Shown piece after piece: positions 42,119 through 50,922 of a DNA stretch of 64,000 nt; position 1 is the first letter of the stretch; the number at the start of each line of letters is the position of its first letter. Under the pieces are notes generated by a model. That model made no database searches. It was not told the origin of the DNA and was given only the letters and a program-made list of their open reading frames with translations. Where the stretch lies: the NCBI GenBank assembly GCA_964446115.1, contig CAYUNE010000044.1:22063-86062 (forward strand). The letters are read 5' to 3'. This DNA comes from CAYUNE01 sp964446115 (GTDB taxonomy: Bacteria > Desulfobacterota > Desulfobulbia > Desulfobulbales > Desulfobulbaceae). The position numbers and the translations under genes are program-made.

Positions 42119-42865
42119 TTACGAGGAGGCGACCTGCGCCCCGGTCTGACCGAACCGCCTCTGACGACGGCCATACTCGGCAACCGCTTCGAGGAACTCA
42201 TGGCGGCCGAACTCCGGCCACATCAGTTCCGTAAAGTAGAGTTCGGCATAGGAGGCCTGCCAGAGCAGAAAGTTGGAAAAACGCATCTCACCGCCGGTGC
42301 GGATGAGCAGATCCGGATCAGGCTGGCCCGCGGTGTAGAGATGCGCCGAAATCATAGCCTCATCGATATCATCCTGCCGGATCTCGCCGTTGCGGCAGCG
42401 TCCGGCTATGGTCCGCACCGCATCGACGATTTCCACCCGTCCCCCGTAGCTGAGGGCCAGGGTCATGGTCATGGCCCGGCAGTGGGCAGTGGCTTGTTTT
42501 ACTCTTTCCAGAACGCGGGTAACCTCGGCGGGCAGCTTATGCTGCTGACCGATGCACTGCAGGCGGATATCGTTTTCGAGAAGATTGTCCACCTCGGCCT
42601 GGAGATATTTTTTCAAGAGGGCCATCAGCCCCGAAACCTCATGGGCGGGACGCTTCCAGTTTTCGGTTGAAAATGCGTACAGGGTCAGATAGCGGATACC
42701 GATCTCACGGGCGGTTTCCACCACTGTCCGCACCGACTTGACTCCGGCGCGGTGTCCGAAAAGCCGGGGCTGGTGCCGTTTGCCGGCCCAGCGGCCGTTA
42801 CCGTCCATGATGATGGCAACATGAACGGGAAGAGCGGATGCGGACGGAATCTCAGGATCGGACAT
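42119..42865 (-). CDS. uppS: Undecaprenyl diphosphate synthase UppS
   Basis: 248 aa from ATG 42865; the codon before it is a TTG. Cis-prenyltransferase signature HVAIIMDGNGRWA with catalytic Asp, FSTENWKRP, LSYGGRVEIVDA and PDLLIRTGGEMRFSNFLLWQASYAELYF. It makes the C55 lipid carrier for peptidoglycan and O-antigen assembly. Lies between frr and cdsA. Confidence 0.95.
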   Translation of the reverse strand: MSDPEIPSASALPVHVAIIMDGNGRWAGKRHQPRLFGHRAGVKSVRTVVETAREIGIRYLTLYAFSTENWKRPAHEVSGLMALLKKYLQAEVDNLLENDIRLQCIGQQHKLPAEVTRVLERVKQATAHCRAMTMTLALSYGGRVEIVDAVRTIAGRCRNGEIRQDDIDEAMISAHLYTAGQPDPDLLIRTGGEMRFSNFLLWQASYAELYFTELMWPEFGRHEFLEAVAEYGRRQRRFGQTGAQVASS

Positions 42866-42913
42866 CAAATATAAAAAAGGCGGGTTTGCGGCTTGATGGC
42901 ATTGCCTGGGGCT

Positions 42914-43471
42914 TCAGACTTCCATCACCTCTTTTTCCTTGCCGAGGGCGATCTCGTCAATGCGCTTGATGAAGGCATCCGTCTCTTTCTGGGCCTCCTC
43001 CTGCTGCCGAAACATATCATCTTCCGGGATTTCCTTGTTGTTCTTCTGTTTCTTCAGGGTGTCAATGGCCTCCCGCCGTGAGTTACGGATGGCGACCCGG
43101 AAATCCTCGGTGATCTTCTTGACCTTTTTCACCAGTTCCTTCCGCCTTTCTTCGGTGAGCTGAGGAATGGCGAGACGGATGACCTTGCCGTCGTTGGCCG
43201 GGGTAAGGCCGAGATCCGAAGCGTGCAGCGCCTTTTCTATGGCCGGCAGCATCTGCGGATCCCAGGGCTGGATGACAATGAGCCGACTCTCGGGAATGGT
43301 CAGGGAGCTCACCTGGTTCAGCGGCATCATGGAGCCGTAGGCATCGACCCTGATCCCGTCGAGCAGAGCCAGGGAGGCCCGGCCCGTACGGATCTTGACC
43401 AGTTCCCGCTTAAAGGCCTCTACGCTGTTTTCCATCTTTTCCCGCATCTCGCTGATCACTTCACTTGCCAT
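42914..43471 (-). CDS. frr: Ribosome recycling factor Frr
   Basis: 185 aa. KMENSVEAFKRELVKIRTGRASLALLD at the N-terminus and RKELVKKVKKITEDFRVAIRNSRREA are family hallmarks. With EF-G it splits post-termination ribosomes. Part of the rpsB-tsf-pyrH-frr operon, between pyrH and uppS. Confidence 0.96.
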   Translation of the reverse strand: MASEVISEMREKMENSVEAFKRELVKIRTGRASLALLDGIRVDAYGSMMPLNQVSSLTIPESRLIVIQPWDPQMLPAIEKALHASDLGLTPANDGKVIRLAIPQLTEERRKELVKKVKKITEDFRVAIRNSRREAIDTLKKQKNNKEIPEDDMFRQQEEAQKETDAFIKRIDEIALGKEKEVMEV

Positions 43472-43526
43472 ATCTCCCTCCTTCTTTATTGGCCTCCGAC
43501 CGGATGGCTTCCGGCAATCATCGCAA

Positions 43527-44234
43527 TTAAGCCGTCACCGTTGTGCCGATGGGATCTCCCTGCAACGCCCTGACGATATTACCTTTCTCTTTCATGCTGA
43601 AGACGAGGATGGGCAGATTTTCATCCCGGGCAAGGGAAATACCGGTGGCATCCATGACCCGGAGATTGCGCTGCAGCACCTCGTCATAGCTGAGAGTATC
43701 GAAACGGACGGCATCGGCAAAACGCTCCGGGTCTTTATCATAGACTCCGTCGACCCGGGTTGCCTTCATAATGACATCGGCGCCAATCTCCAGAGCGCGA
43801 AGAACCCCGGCCGAGTCGGTGGTGAAAAACGGATTGCCGGTACCGGCGGCAAAGATAACCACCCTGCCCCGCTGCAGATGCTCAACGGCCCGGTCGCGGG
43901 CATAGGGTTCGCAGACTCCGCGCATGGCAATGGCCGACAGCACCCGGGCAGGAACAGCGGCTCGCTTGAGGGCGTCCTGCAGGGCCAGACTGTTCATCAC
44001 GGTTGCCAGCATACCCATGTTGTCGGCCGTGGGCCGGTCCATGCCTTCTGCGGCCCCTGCCACCCCCCGAAACAGGTTGCCGGCACCGATCACCAACCCC
44101 ATTTCCACCCCCTGTTCATGGAGCGGCTTGATTTCAGCGGCGATGGAGTCAAGCATGTCCGGGCTGATGCCGAACGAACCGTCACCCATGAGAGCTTCAC
44201 CGCTGAGTTTCAACAGTACACGTTTATATTTCAT
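43527..44234 (-). CDS. pyrH: Uridylate kinase PyrH
   Basis: 235 aa. Amino-acid-kinase fold: YKRVLLKLSGEALMG, GLVIGAGNLFRG, FAAGTGNPFFTTDSA and ADVIMKATRVDGVYDKDP. It phosphorylates UMP to UDP for nucleotide synthesis. Follows tsf by 86 bases in the conserved translation/nucleotide operon. Confidence 0.96.
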   Translation of the reverse strand: MKYKRVLLKLSGEALMGDGSFGISPDMLDSIAAEIKPLHEQGVEMGLVIGAGNLFRGVAGAAEGMDRPTADNMGMLATVMNSLALQDALKRAAVPARVLSAIAMRGVCEPYARDRAVEHLQRGRVVIFAAGTGNPFFTTDSAGVLRALEIGADVIMKATRVDGVYDKDPERFADAVRFDTLSYDEVLQRNLRVMDATGISLARDENLPILVFSMKEKGNIVRALQGDPIGTTVTA

Positions 44235-44320
44235 CTGATCTTCGCAGGCGTGTGCAAGGGTTACAGTGGCGGGTTTTCCGGCACGCCCGCCGGGACATGG
44301 CCGAAAAACCCCTGCGGGGG

Positions 44321-44914
44321 TTATTCACCCACCTGAAAACGGGCAAAACGCTTGATGGAGATGTTTTCTCCCATCTTGGCGATGAGCTCGTTGAGCAGAT
44401 CCTGGATGGTCAGGTCCGGATTCTTGACATATTTCTGCTCCAGCAGGCAGACCTCGGAGAGAAACTTTTCCATCTGTCCGGAGACGATCTTCTCGACGAT
44501 ATTCTCCGGTTTGCCGCTTTCAAGGGCGCGGTTGGTGCAGATATCCTTTTCCCGCTGGAGAAGATCCGCCGGCACCTCCTCCCGACCCACGGAGACCGGG
44601 GCGGTTGCGGCAATGTGCATGGCGATGTTCCTGGCAAAGGCCTTGAAATCATCGGTTTTGGCAACGAAATCCGACTCGCAGTTCACCTCCACCATGACGC
44701 CGAGTTTGCCGCCGGCGTGAATATAGCACTCGATAACCCCTTCACTGGTGGCCCTGCCTGAACGCTTCTGAGCAACCGCCAACCCCTTCTGACGCAGCAG
44801 GTCAACGGCCTTTTCCATATCGCCCTCCGTGGCGGTGAGCGCCTTTTTGCAGTCCATCATACCGGCGTTGGTTTTATCACGCAGTTCCTTGACCATCTGA
44901 CTTGTGATCTTCAA
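44321..44914 (-). CDS. tsf: Translation elongation factor Ts
   Basis: 197 aa, the short form (E. coli EF-Ts has about 280 aa). The N-terminus KELRDKTNAGMMDCKKALTATEGDMEKAVDLLR binds EF-Tu, and GVMVEVNCESDFVAKTDDFKAFA follows. One core subdomain is present. It exchanges GDP on EF-Tu. Lies between rpsB (separated by a repeat-containing gap) and pyrH. Confidence 0.95.
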   Translation of the reverse strand: MKITSQMVKELRDKTNAGMMDCKKALTATEGDMEKAVDLLRQKGLAVAQKRSGRATSEGVIECYIHAGGKLGVMVEVNCESDFVAKTDDFKAFARNIAMHIAATAPVSVGREEVPADLLQREKDICTNRALESGKPENIVEKIVSGQMEKFLSEVCLLEQKYVKNPDLTIQDLLNELIAKMGENISIKRFARFQVGE

Positions 44915-45097
44915 TGTCTTCTCTCCTTCAATCTGGTAATCGCAATCTCTCTAGGTTTCCTTGAAAAACCACCATTTCGTTCGGCGGCAGGGTTTGCGGA
45001 AAATAACTCCGGCATGCCATGAAAACCGGACGAAGAGACAATCTTGCAAGGTGCCTTCAACTTATGACGATCAGTTCCGACCGCCTTATCTCATCTG
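44915..45097. other. Non-coding leader between tsf and repeat copy E
   Basis: No gene, no clear terminator or promoter. Together with the repeat (45098-45262) it makes the 369-base gap between rpsB and tsf. Confidence 0.4.
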
Positions 45098-45262
45098 ATG
45101 TGATTGATCACAGGGTTCGCAACCCGGCGCTATAAAGTACCTCCAGACTGTAAGCGCTCACGGGTGGTGCGGATTTGCAGGAGCTTTCCCGCCCGCTTGC
45201 CCTAATCCGTGCAGTCAGGGAAGAAACAGTGACGATGCGGTCCCTGAGCGCCGACCATCCGG
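45098..45262 (+). repeat. Intergenic repeat copy E (between rpsB and tsf)
   Basis: The core reads ATCACAGGGTTCGCAACCC, GGCGCTATAAAG and CCTCCAGACTGTAA. The stem pairs GCGCTCA (45154-45160) with TGAGCGC (45245-45251), plus CGGG with CCC. Its bases are changed on both sides compared with copies C and D. The conserved GGATTTGC and GATGCGG segments remain. It lies inside an essential operon, so it does not block transcription, or carries its own control. Confidence 0.65.
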
Positions 45263-45283
45263 TGGCCGGAGGGAAATCATTAG

Positions 45284-46111
45284 CTAAACGGCCGAATCCT
45301 CTTCCACGGTTTCAGGTTCGGCAACCCCGGCGGTGACTTCCTCAGCTTCCTCAGCCTCCTCCGCCTCGCCGGCGGCTGCAGCGGCGGCAGCGGCCATTTC
45401 CTCCTCATAGGCTGCCTCCTTATCGCTCCGGCGGGACTTACCCTCAAGCACGGCATCGGCCATCAGAGCCGTGATCAGGCGAATGGAACGGATGGCATCA
45501 TCATTACCGGGAATGAGAAAATCGATATTATCCGGATCACAGTTGGTATCGGTAATGGCAATGACCGGAATGGAGAGCTTGTTGGCCTCCTTGACGGCGA
45601 GCTCCTCTTTTTTGGGATCAACCACAAAGACGACATCCGGCGGAGTACGCATATTTTTGATGCCGCCCAGGTTGCGATCAAGCTTGATTCGCTCCTTTTC
45701 CATCTTCAGGATCTCTTTCTTGGGAAAACGCTGGATCGAACCGTCTTCCTGCATGGCCTCGATCTTTTTGAGCCGTTCGATGGACTGCTTGATGGTTTTG
45801 AAATTGGTCAGCATGCCTCCCAGCCAGCGGAAGTTGACGTAATACATTCCGCATCGCCGGGCCTCCTCGGCGATAATATCCTGGGCCTGACGTTTGGTGC
45901 CCACAAAAAGCACCTTGCCGCCGTGGGCCACCTGGTTGGTCAGGTAATCGTATGCCGTGTTGAGCAGACGCATGGTCCGGTCAAGGTTGATGATATAGAT
46001 ACCGTTTCGGGGGCCGTAGATATAGGGCTTCATCTTCGGATTCCATCGCCTGGTCTGATGGCCGAAGTGGAGGCCCGCCTGTAGCATCTGCCGCATTGTT
46101 ACGTTTGCCAT
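45284..46111 (-). CDS. rpsB: Ribosomal protein S2
   Basis: 275 aa from ATG 46111 with GGAGAAATC upstream; the open frame goes further but lacks S2 sequence. MRQMLQAGLHFGHQTRRWNPKM and IHLIN-type TMRLLNTAYD segments are typical. The C-terminal 40 residues form an Ala/Glu-rich acidic tail (AAAAAAAAGEAEEAEEAEE) that most S2 proteins lack. Small-subunit protein; first gene of the rpsB-tsf operon. Confidence 0.95.
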   Translation of the reverse strand: MANVTMRQMLQAGLHFGHQTRRWNPKMKPYIYGPRNGIYIINLDRTMRLLNTAYDYLTNQVAHGGKVLFVGTKRQAQDIIAEEARRCGMYYVNFRWLGGMLTNFKTIKQSIERLKKIEAMQEDGSIQRFPKKEILKMEKERIKLDRNLGGIKNMRTPPDVVFVVDPKKEELAVKEANKLSIPVIAITDTNCDPDNIDFLIPGNDDAIRSIRLITALMADAVLEGKSRRSDKEAAYEEEMAAAAAAAAGEAEEAEEAEEVTAGVAEPETVEEDSAV

Positions 46112-46267
46112 GATTTCTCCTTTCAGGTGCCCGCACGGGGCGGTCACATTTATGGTTATTCCTCCATCCCTCATATCCGATCCGCACAATGCGGACACCA
46201 AAGGATGCCAACGGGATGTGTGTTTGACTGCGGGGTCGTTACAAACCCCATATTTACAAAATTTTAT

Positions 46268-46296
46268 ATATTACCACCTTGGTTCCACTCTTTCAA
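46268..46296 (-). promoter_or_regulatory. Sigma-70 promoter of the rpsB operon
   Basis: Minus strand TTGAAA (46291-46296), 17-base spacer, TAATAT (46268-46273), followed by AT-rich bases. It leaves a leader of about 150 bases (46112-46260), where S2 autoregulation of rpsB-tsf could act as in other bacteria. Confidence 0.7.
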
Positions 46297-46350
46297 CCAA
46301 GAAACATGAGGGGCAGTGGGTGAAAGGCGATACCATGGGAAGGGAGTTTT

Positions 46351-47100
46351 TCAGCGCGGTCTCAGCGTCGGTTTGTCAATGAGGATCAGCTGCAGCCATT
46401 CAAAGCCGAACTTGAGCAGTTCGGTGTCATCTCTGGCGATGCGCCGGCGCCGGTCACGCTCCAGCCGGAAGCGGGAGAGTAAACGATGCCGATCCGCATA
46501 CTCGCGGAACCCATCGATATTGTAACAGACCATAAAGGCCAGTTGCTGCAGGGGGCCGCCGCTGCCCTCTCCCTGCCACGGATTGGTGGCAAACATGGCA
46601 TCGACCTCGGCCCAGAGATCATTCATCATGTTGAACTCATAAAGCTGCTGTGAACGGATCCACCGGGCAACGGTATGGGTCTGCTGCTGCTGATGTCCCA
46701 GGCAGTAGGAGTGGCGGGTGAGGTAATAATGTTCTCGCAGCGGGCCACCGGTGGGCAATTTTTCCACACCGCGCTCAAGGGGATAGGAACGGCAGGCGGA
46801 GGGCCGGTCCCGGTAGACGGTGCAGCCGTCATCTTTATCCAGAAAGGGACAGGATTTTTCCCTGTTCTCCGCCATGCGCAACATCACGGAGGGAAAATAG
46901 GGGTGGGACCCACGGGCCAGGACCGTGTGCAGCCGCATAAACTCCGCGGAGTGAATCCGAAGGCGGTTTTTGAGCCGGAGAATATCGTAGGGATAGAGGT
47001 AGAGCCGGAGTTGCCGGCAGCACCTGGTGAAACAGGCAACCCCCGGATGGCACGAAAAATGAAATGTCGCGTTGCCGATTTCCTCCTTTCCAGTCTGCAT
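46351..47100 (-). CDS. YkgJ-family cysteine-cluster protein
   Basis: 249 aa. The cysteine pattern SCHPGVACFTRCC near the start, then CPFLDKDDGCTVYRDRPSACRSYPLER, is that of the YkgJ family, a zinc- or iron-chelating fold. A later HSYCLGH adds another possible ligand. The C-terminal half is helical and unrecognised. It is separate from rpsB by 240 bases and lies downstream of the rplQ terminator. Function unknown. Confidence 0.8.
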   Translation of the reverse strand: MQTGKEEIGNATFHFSCHPGVACFTRCCRQLRLYLYPYDILRLKNRLRIHSAEFMRLHTVLARGSHPYFPSVMLRMAENREKSCPFLDKDDGCTVYRDRPSACRSYPLERGVEKLPTGGPLREHYYLTRHSYCLGHQQQQTHTVARWIRSQQLYEFNMMNDLWAEVDAMFATNPWQGEGSGGPLQQLAFMVCYNIDGFREYADRHRLLSRFRLERDRRRRIARDDTELLKFGFEWLQLILIDKPTLRPR

Positions 47101-47154
47101 GAATCATCTCCTCGCAGTCGGATACTCCTCGCCACCGCATGGGGCATGAAACAG

Positions 47155-47189
47155 AAAAAAAAAGCTGATATGTCAGACCATATCAGCTT
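47155..47189 (-). terminator. Rho-independent terminator after rplQ
   Basis: Perfect 11-bp stem (AAGCTGATATG / CATATCAGCTT) with a six-base loop, followed on the minus strand by nine T residues. It begins 33 bases after the rplQ stop and closes the S10-spc-alpha ribosomal run. Confidence 0.93.
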
Positions 47190-47222
47190 GAACCGGATTC
47201 ACAAACGAGGGTCAATGGGTTG

Positions 47223-47606
47223 CTAGGACTCCTCCTCGATGATCTCTTCCTCATACCCAACCAGCTCCAGTATGGCCATGGGCGCGGCATCTCCATGTCG
47301 GTTCCCGGTGCGGATAACCCGGGTGTAACCGCCATTTCTGCTGCTGAACTGTTCGGCGATATCATCAAAGAGCTTGGCGACAACGCGTTTGCTGCGGATA
47401 TAACTCAGAGCCTGACGCCTGGCATGCAGGTCGCCACGTTTGCCGAGGGTGATCATCTTTTCAGCCATACGGCCGGCTTCCTTTGCCTTGGGTACGGTGG
47501 TCACGATCCTCTCATGTTCAAACAGAGAGGTGACCATATTGCGAAGCATAGCCTTGCGGTGGGCTGCGGTTCTTCCCAGCTTTCTGCCAACTTTTCTATG
47601 TCTCAT
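47223..47606 (-). CDS. rplQ: Ribosomal protein L17
   Basis: 127 aa with MRHRKVGRKLGRTAAHRKAMLRNM at the start, the L17 signature, and the usual length. Large-subunit protein. Last gene of the alpha operon, 31 bases after rpoA and before the terminator at 47155-47189. Confidence 0.97.
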   Translation of the reverse strand: MRHRKVGRKLGRTAAHRKAMLRNMVTSLFEHERIVTTVPKAKEAGRMAEKMITLGKRGDLHARRQALSYIRSKRVVAKLFDDIAEQFSSRNGGYTRVIRTGNRHGDAAPMAILELVGYEEEIIEEES

Positions 47607-47637
47607 CTATCTTTCCTTGCGCTCTTGTTGGTCGCTA

Positions 47638-48675
47638 CTATTCGTCTTTTTTCTCTTCCTGTTCGTCCGGCGGCACCCATCCTTCCACGGACATGCCCAG
47701 AGATAAATCATGCTCGGCGAGCAGGAGCTTGATTTCATTGAGGGACTTACGCCCAAAATTTTTGGTTTTGAGCATTTCCGCATCGGTTTTCTGCACCAGT
47801 TGCCCGATATAGCAAATCTGCGCATTTTTCAGACAGTTTGCCGAACGCACAGACAGTTCGAGATCCTCGACGTTTTTATCAAGAAACGGCGGCCAGGATT
47901 CCTTTTCCTCCTCCAGCGAATCGTCAATCTCCGGCTCGGCCTCGTCCTCATCGAAGTTAATGAAAATGGTCATCTGCTCCTTGAGGATTTTGGCGGCATA
48001 GGCAAGGGCGTTTTCCGGAGTGACGCTGCCGTCGGTGGTTATCTCCATGGTCAGCTTGTCATAATCGGTCTGCTGCCCGACCCGGGCCTGGGTGACCACA
48101 TACTGAATCCGCTGGATCGGTGAAAAAATAGCATCGATGGGAATCACTCCCACGGCCTGATCCTCGGTTTTATTTTTCTCGGCAGGGGAGTAGCCCTTAC
48201 CCCATTTCACCTCCAGCTCAGCCCGGAAGGTGGTCTTGCCGGTGATGGTACAGATGGGCTGTTCCGGATTCATCACTTCAACATTGTTACCGAAAATATC
48301 AGCAGCCGTTACCTCTCCCGGGCCCTCTTTTTCAATCCTGGCCATGGAGTTTTCCGCCGAGGTCAGTTTAAGACGCACCTGTTTCAGGTTAAGAATAATC
48401 TCGGAGACGTCTTCGAGGATACCATCAATGGTGGTGAACTCGTGAAGCGCACCATCAATCTTGACCGCGGTGATTGCCGCCCCGCGGATGGAGGAGAGCA
48501 GAACCCGGCGCAGCGAATTGCCGATGGTCACCGCAAATCCCCGTTCAAATGGCTGACACTCGAATTTCCCGTACTTTTCCGTATGGGTTTTCTTGTTGAC
48601 CTCCAGCCGTTCGGGATTAATTAAATCAAACCAATTCTTATAGAAGGGATCTTCATCCCAGATTTCCTGTGCCAT
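47638..48675 (-). CDS. rpoA: RNA polymerase alpha subunit
   Basis: 345 aa. The N-terminal dimer domain has FAVTIGNSLRRVLLSSIRGAAIT, and the C-terminal domain has LSVRSANCLKNAQICYIGQLVQKTDAEMLKTKNFGRKSLNEI, which binds UP elements and activators. An acidic linker (EDEAEPEIDDSLEEEKE) joins them. Lies between rpsD and rplQ, as in most bacteria. Confidence 0.97.
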   Translation of the reverse strand: MAQEIWDEDPFYKNWFDLINPERLEVNKKTHTEKYGKFECQPFERGFAVTIGNSLRRVLLSSIRGAAITAVKIDGALHEFTTIDGILEDVSEIILNLKQVRLKLTSAENSMARIEKEGPGEVTAADIFGNNVEVMNPEQPICTITGKTTFRAELEVKWGKGYSPAEKNKTEDQAVGVIPIDAIFSPIQRIQYVVTQARVGQQTDYDKLTMEITTDGSVTPENALAYAAKILKEQMTIFINFDEDEAEPEIDDSLEEEKESWPPFLDKNVEDLELSVRSANCLKNAQICYIGQLVQKTDAEMLKTKNFGRKSLNEIKLLLAEHDLSLGMSVEGWVPPDEQEEKKDE

Positions 48676-48782
48676 GCAGAACCTGATTGTAACCTGATTA
48701 AGTGGAAGAAAGAAAATCCTTGCCGCCGGAAGTTATGCAGATCGCGACCAAAGGGCCGGATCACGCGGTTAAAAAAAATCAA

Positions 48783-49412
48783 TTACTTGGAGTACAATTC
48801 CACAATGAGCTGTTCCTGAATCGGCATGGTAATCTCATCCCGGTTCGGAGCGGCCGTTACCTTGCCGAGAAACCGGTCTCGGTCAAGTTCAAGCCAGCTG
48901 GGAATACCACGGCGAACCACGGCATCGAGATTATCATTGATCAATTCGTTTTTACGACTTTTTTCCTTGAGGGTAATCTCATCTCCTTCGCTGACCTGAA
49001 AGGAGGGAATGTTGACCTTGCGATTGTTGACCAGGAAGTGATTGTGGCGGACAAGTTGCCTGGCCTGGTTTCTGGATGCGGCAAACCCGAGCCTGAACAC
49101 CACGTTGTCAAGCCGCCTTTCCAGCATGTAGAGCAGATTTTCACCGGTGACGCCTTTTGCCTTGTCCGCCTTCTGGAAAAATCCCTTGAACTGCCGTTCG
49201 AGCATACCGTACATACGTTTTACCTTCTGCTTCTCGCGCAGCTGCACGGCATAATCGGACATCTTCCGGAACCGGTTCTGCCCATGTTGGCCGGGTGCGT
49301 ATGCCCTTCTTTCAAAGGAACACTTGTCGGAATAACAACGATCACCCTTGAGAAACATCTTTACATTTTCACGCCTGCACATCCTGCATGACGCATCCGT
49401 ATATCTAGCCAA
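48783..49412 (-). CDS. rpsD: Ribosomal protein S4
   Basis: 209 aa. ARYTDASCRMCRRENVKMFLKGDRCYSDKCSFERR carries four cysteines that suit a zinc site (the C+ form of S4). The S4 RNA-binding domain (RLDNVVFRLGFAASRNQARQLVRHNHF) follows. Small-subunit assembly initiator; autoregulates this operon in other bacteria. Confidence 0.97.
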   Translation of the reverse strand: MARYTDASCRMCRRENVKMFLKGDRCYSDKCSFERRAYAPGQHGQNRFRKMSDYAVQLREKQKVKRMYGMLERQFKGFFQKADKAKGVTGENLLYMLERRLDNVVFRLGFAASRNQARQLVRHNHFLVNNRKVNIPSFQVSEGDEITLKEKSRKNELINDNLDAVVRRGIPSWLELDRDRFLGKVTAAPNRDEITMPIQEQLIVELYSK

Positions 49413-49484
49413 CGTTTTCCTCCAATTATGCTAAACTAAAAAGATTTCGGAATTTTTTTGCAGCGTCGTCCCTGCGCTGTCACA

Positions 49485-49883
49485 TCAGACACGACGTCTT
49501 TTGGGCGGCTTGCAGCCGTTGTGGGGGATCGGGGTCACATCGCAGATCCTGCTCACCTCGACATCAATGGAGGTAAGAGCCCGCAGGGCGGCCTCTCGTC
49601 CGGGTCCGGGACCCTTGACATTGATTTCCACCTTTTTCATACCATGTTCCACCGCCTTTTTAATGGCATCATGAAGGGCATTCTGGGCAGCAAACGGTGT
49701 TGACTTGCGGGAACCCTTGAAACCAATACAACCGGCGCTTGACCAGGAAATCACATTGCCCTGGAGGTCGGTAACGGTAATCAAGGTGTTGTTGAAGGTT
49801 GAGTAAATATGAACCCTGCCTTCCGGAATATTCTTTTTTTCCTTCCGTTTCTTTCTGCCGGCTCCTCTTTTCGGTCGTGCCAT
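49485..49883 (-). CDS. rpsK: Ribosomal protein S11
   Basis: 132 aa. Family pattern VHIYSTFNNTLITVTDLQGNVISWSSAG and the C-terminal DVTPIPHNGCKPPKRRRV are intact. Small-subunit platform protein. Between rpsM and rpsD. Confidence 0.97.
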   Translation of the reverse strand: MARPKRGAGRKKRKEKKNIPEGRVHIYSTFNNTLITVTDLQGNVISWSSAGCIGFKGSRKSTPFAAQNALHDAIKKAVEHGMKKVEINVKGPGPGREAALRALTSIDVEVSRICDVTPIPHNGCKPPKRRRV

Positions 49884-50003
49884 GGGTACTCCAATTATTC
49901 TGAAATTAATGGATAATCCGGATCATTTGTTGATAACCGTCCATCGGGACTGCTGCGGCGGGAACGGACGCCGCGGAAAAGACATCATCAAGGCGGGAAG
50001 CCC

Positions 50004-50372
50004 TCACCTCTTGCGAACGGCAACCCCGCGTCTGGGCCCTTTCCGGGTCCGGGCATTTGTTTTTGTCCGCTGTCCACGGACGGGAAGACCGCGGCGGTGA
50101 CGAATTCCTCGGTAGGCACCCAGGTCCATGAGCCTCTTGATGTCCATAGACACCTCACGGCGTCGATCACCTTCCACCACGTAATCGTTTTCGATTATTT
50201 TTCTGATGCGGGTGATCTCCTCGGCGCTGAGGTCGTCACTGTTCATGGAATAGGGCAAATCGGCCTTGTCGAGGATAGCCCTGGCCGAAGTCAACCCGAT
50301 TCCGTAGATATAGGTCAACGCCCTGTCCATATGCTTATTGGGTGGTAAATCAATACCTGCTATGCGTGCCAA
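50004..50372 (-). CDS. rpsM: Ribosomal protein S13 (TTG start)
   Basis: 122 aa. The conserved N-terminus ARIAGIDLPPNKHMDRALTYIYGIG is directly preceded by TTG at 50370-50372, with GGAG seven bases upstream; no ATG or GTG fits the normal length, and the next upstream ATG would add eight unrelated residues. The C-terminus ends RTRKGPRRGVAVRKR. Small-subunit head protein. The TTG start may lower its translation. Confidence 0.93.
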   Translation of the reverse strand: MARIAGIDLPPNKHMDRALTYIYGIGLTSARAILDKADLPYSMNSDDLSAEEITRIRKIIENDYVVEGDRRREVSMDIKRLMDLGAYRGIRHRRGLPVRGQRTKTNARTRKGPRRGVAVRKR

Positions 50373-50430
50373 ATTTTTTCTCCTTGCTGATAACAAACTC
50401 TGTCATGATCTCCGGGGAGAACACTCCTTG

Positions 50431-50544
50431 CTATCCCTGTCGTTGTTTATGCTTTTTATTTTTGCAAAGGACCCGGACAATGCCGTTACGCTTGATCACA
50501 CGGCAGTCCTTACATATCTTTTTTACCGATGCTCGTACCTTCAT
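50431..50544 (-). CDS. rpmJ: Ribosomal protein L36
   Basis: 37 aa: MKVRASVKKICKDCRVIKRN at the start, then a second pair of zinc ligands (Cys and His in VLCKNKKHKQRQG). Cys11, Cys14, Cys27 and His32 form the zinc ribbon. Length and sequence are those of the zinc-binding L36. Between infA and rpsM. Confidence 0.95.
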   Translation of the reverse strand: MKVRASVKKICKDCRVIKRNGIVRVLCKNKKHKQRQG

Positions 50545-50627
50545 AACAGTTTCCTTTCAGCCCCGGTCCGGATGCATTCCATGCCGCTGTTTTTGTCCGT
50601 GGCCGGGGAGTTACATACGACAGATAT

Positions 50628-50870
50628 CTACCTGCCCTTTTTCTTGTTCGACCCTTTTGTTCTGTATGTCACCCTTCCCCTGGTGAGATCATATGGGGAA
50701 AGCTCCACAGTCACCCTGTCCCCGGGGAGTATCTTAATATAGTACATCCTCATTTTCCCGGAGATATGGGCAAGCACCTTGTGCCCGTTGTCAAGCTCTA
50801 CCCTGAACATCGCATTGGGCAGGGGTTCGATAATGGTTCCTTCCACTTCAATGGCTTCTTCTTTTGCCAT
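50628..50870 (-). CDS. infA: Translation initiation factor IF-1
   Basis: 80 aa, slightly longer than the usual 72. OB-fold sequence KEEAIEVEGTIIEPLPNAMFRVELDNGHKVLAHISGKMR and ILPGDRVTVELSPYDLTRGRVTYR; a lysine-rich tail (GSNKKKGR) is added. It blocks the A site during initiation. First gene behind its own promoter at 50923-50952. Confidence 0.96.
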   Translation of the reverse strand: MAKEEAIEVEGTIIEPLPNAMFRVELDNGHKVLAHISGKMRMYYIKILPGDRVTVELSPYDLTRGRVTYRTKGSNKKKGR

Positions 50871-50922
50871 GTATCAACTCCGGATAAGATAAATTAGGTG
50901 TCCGTTTCTCTGTTTCGGATTT

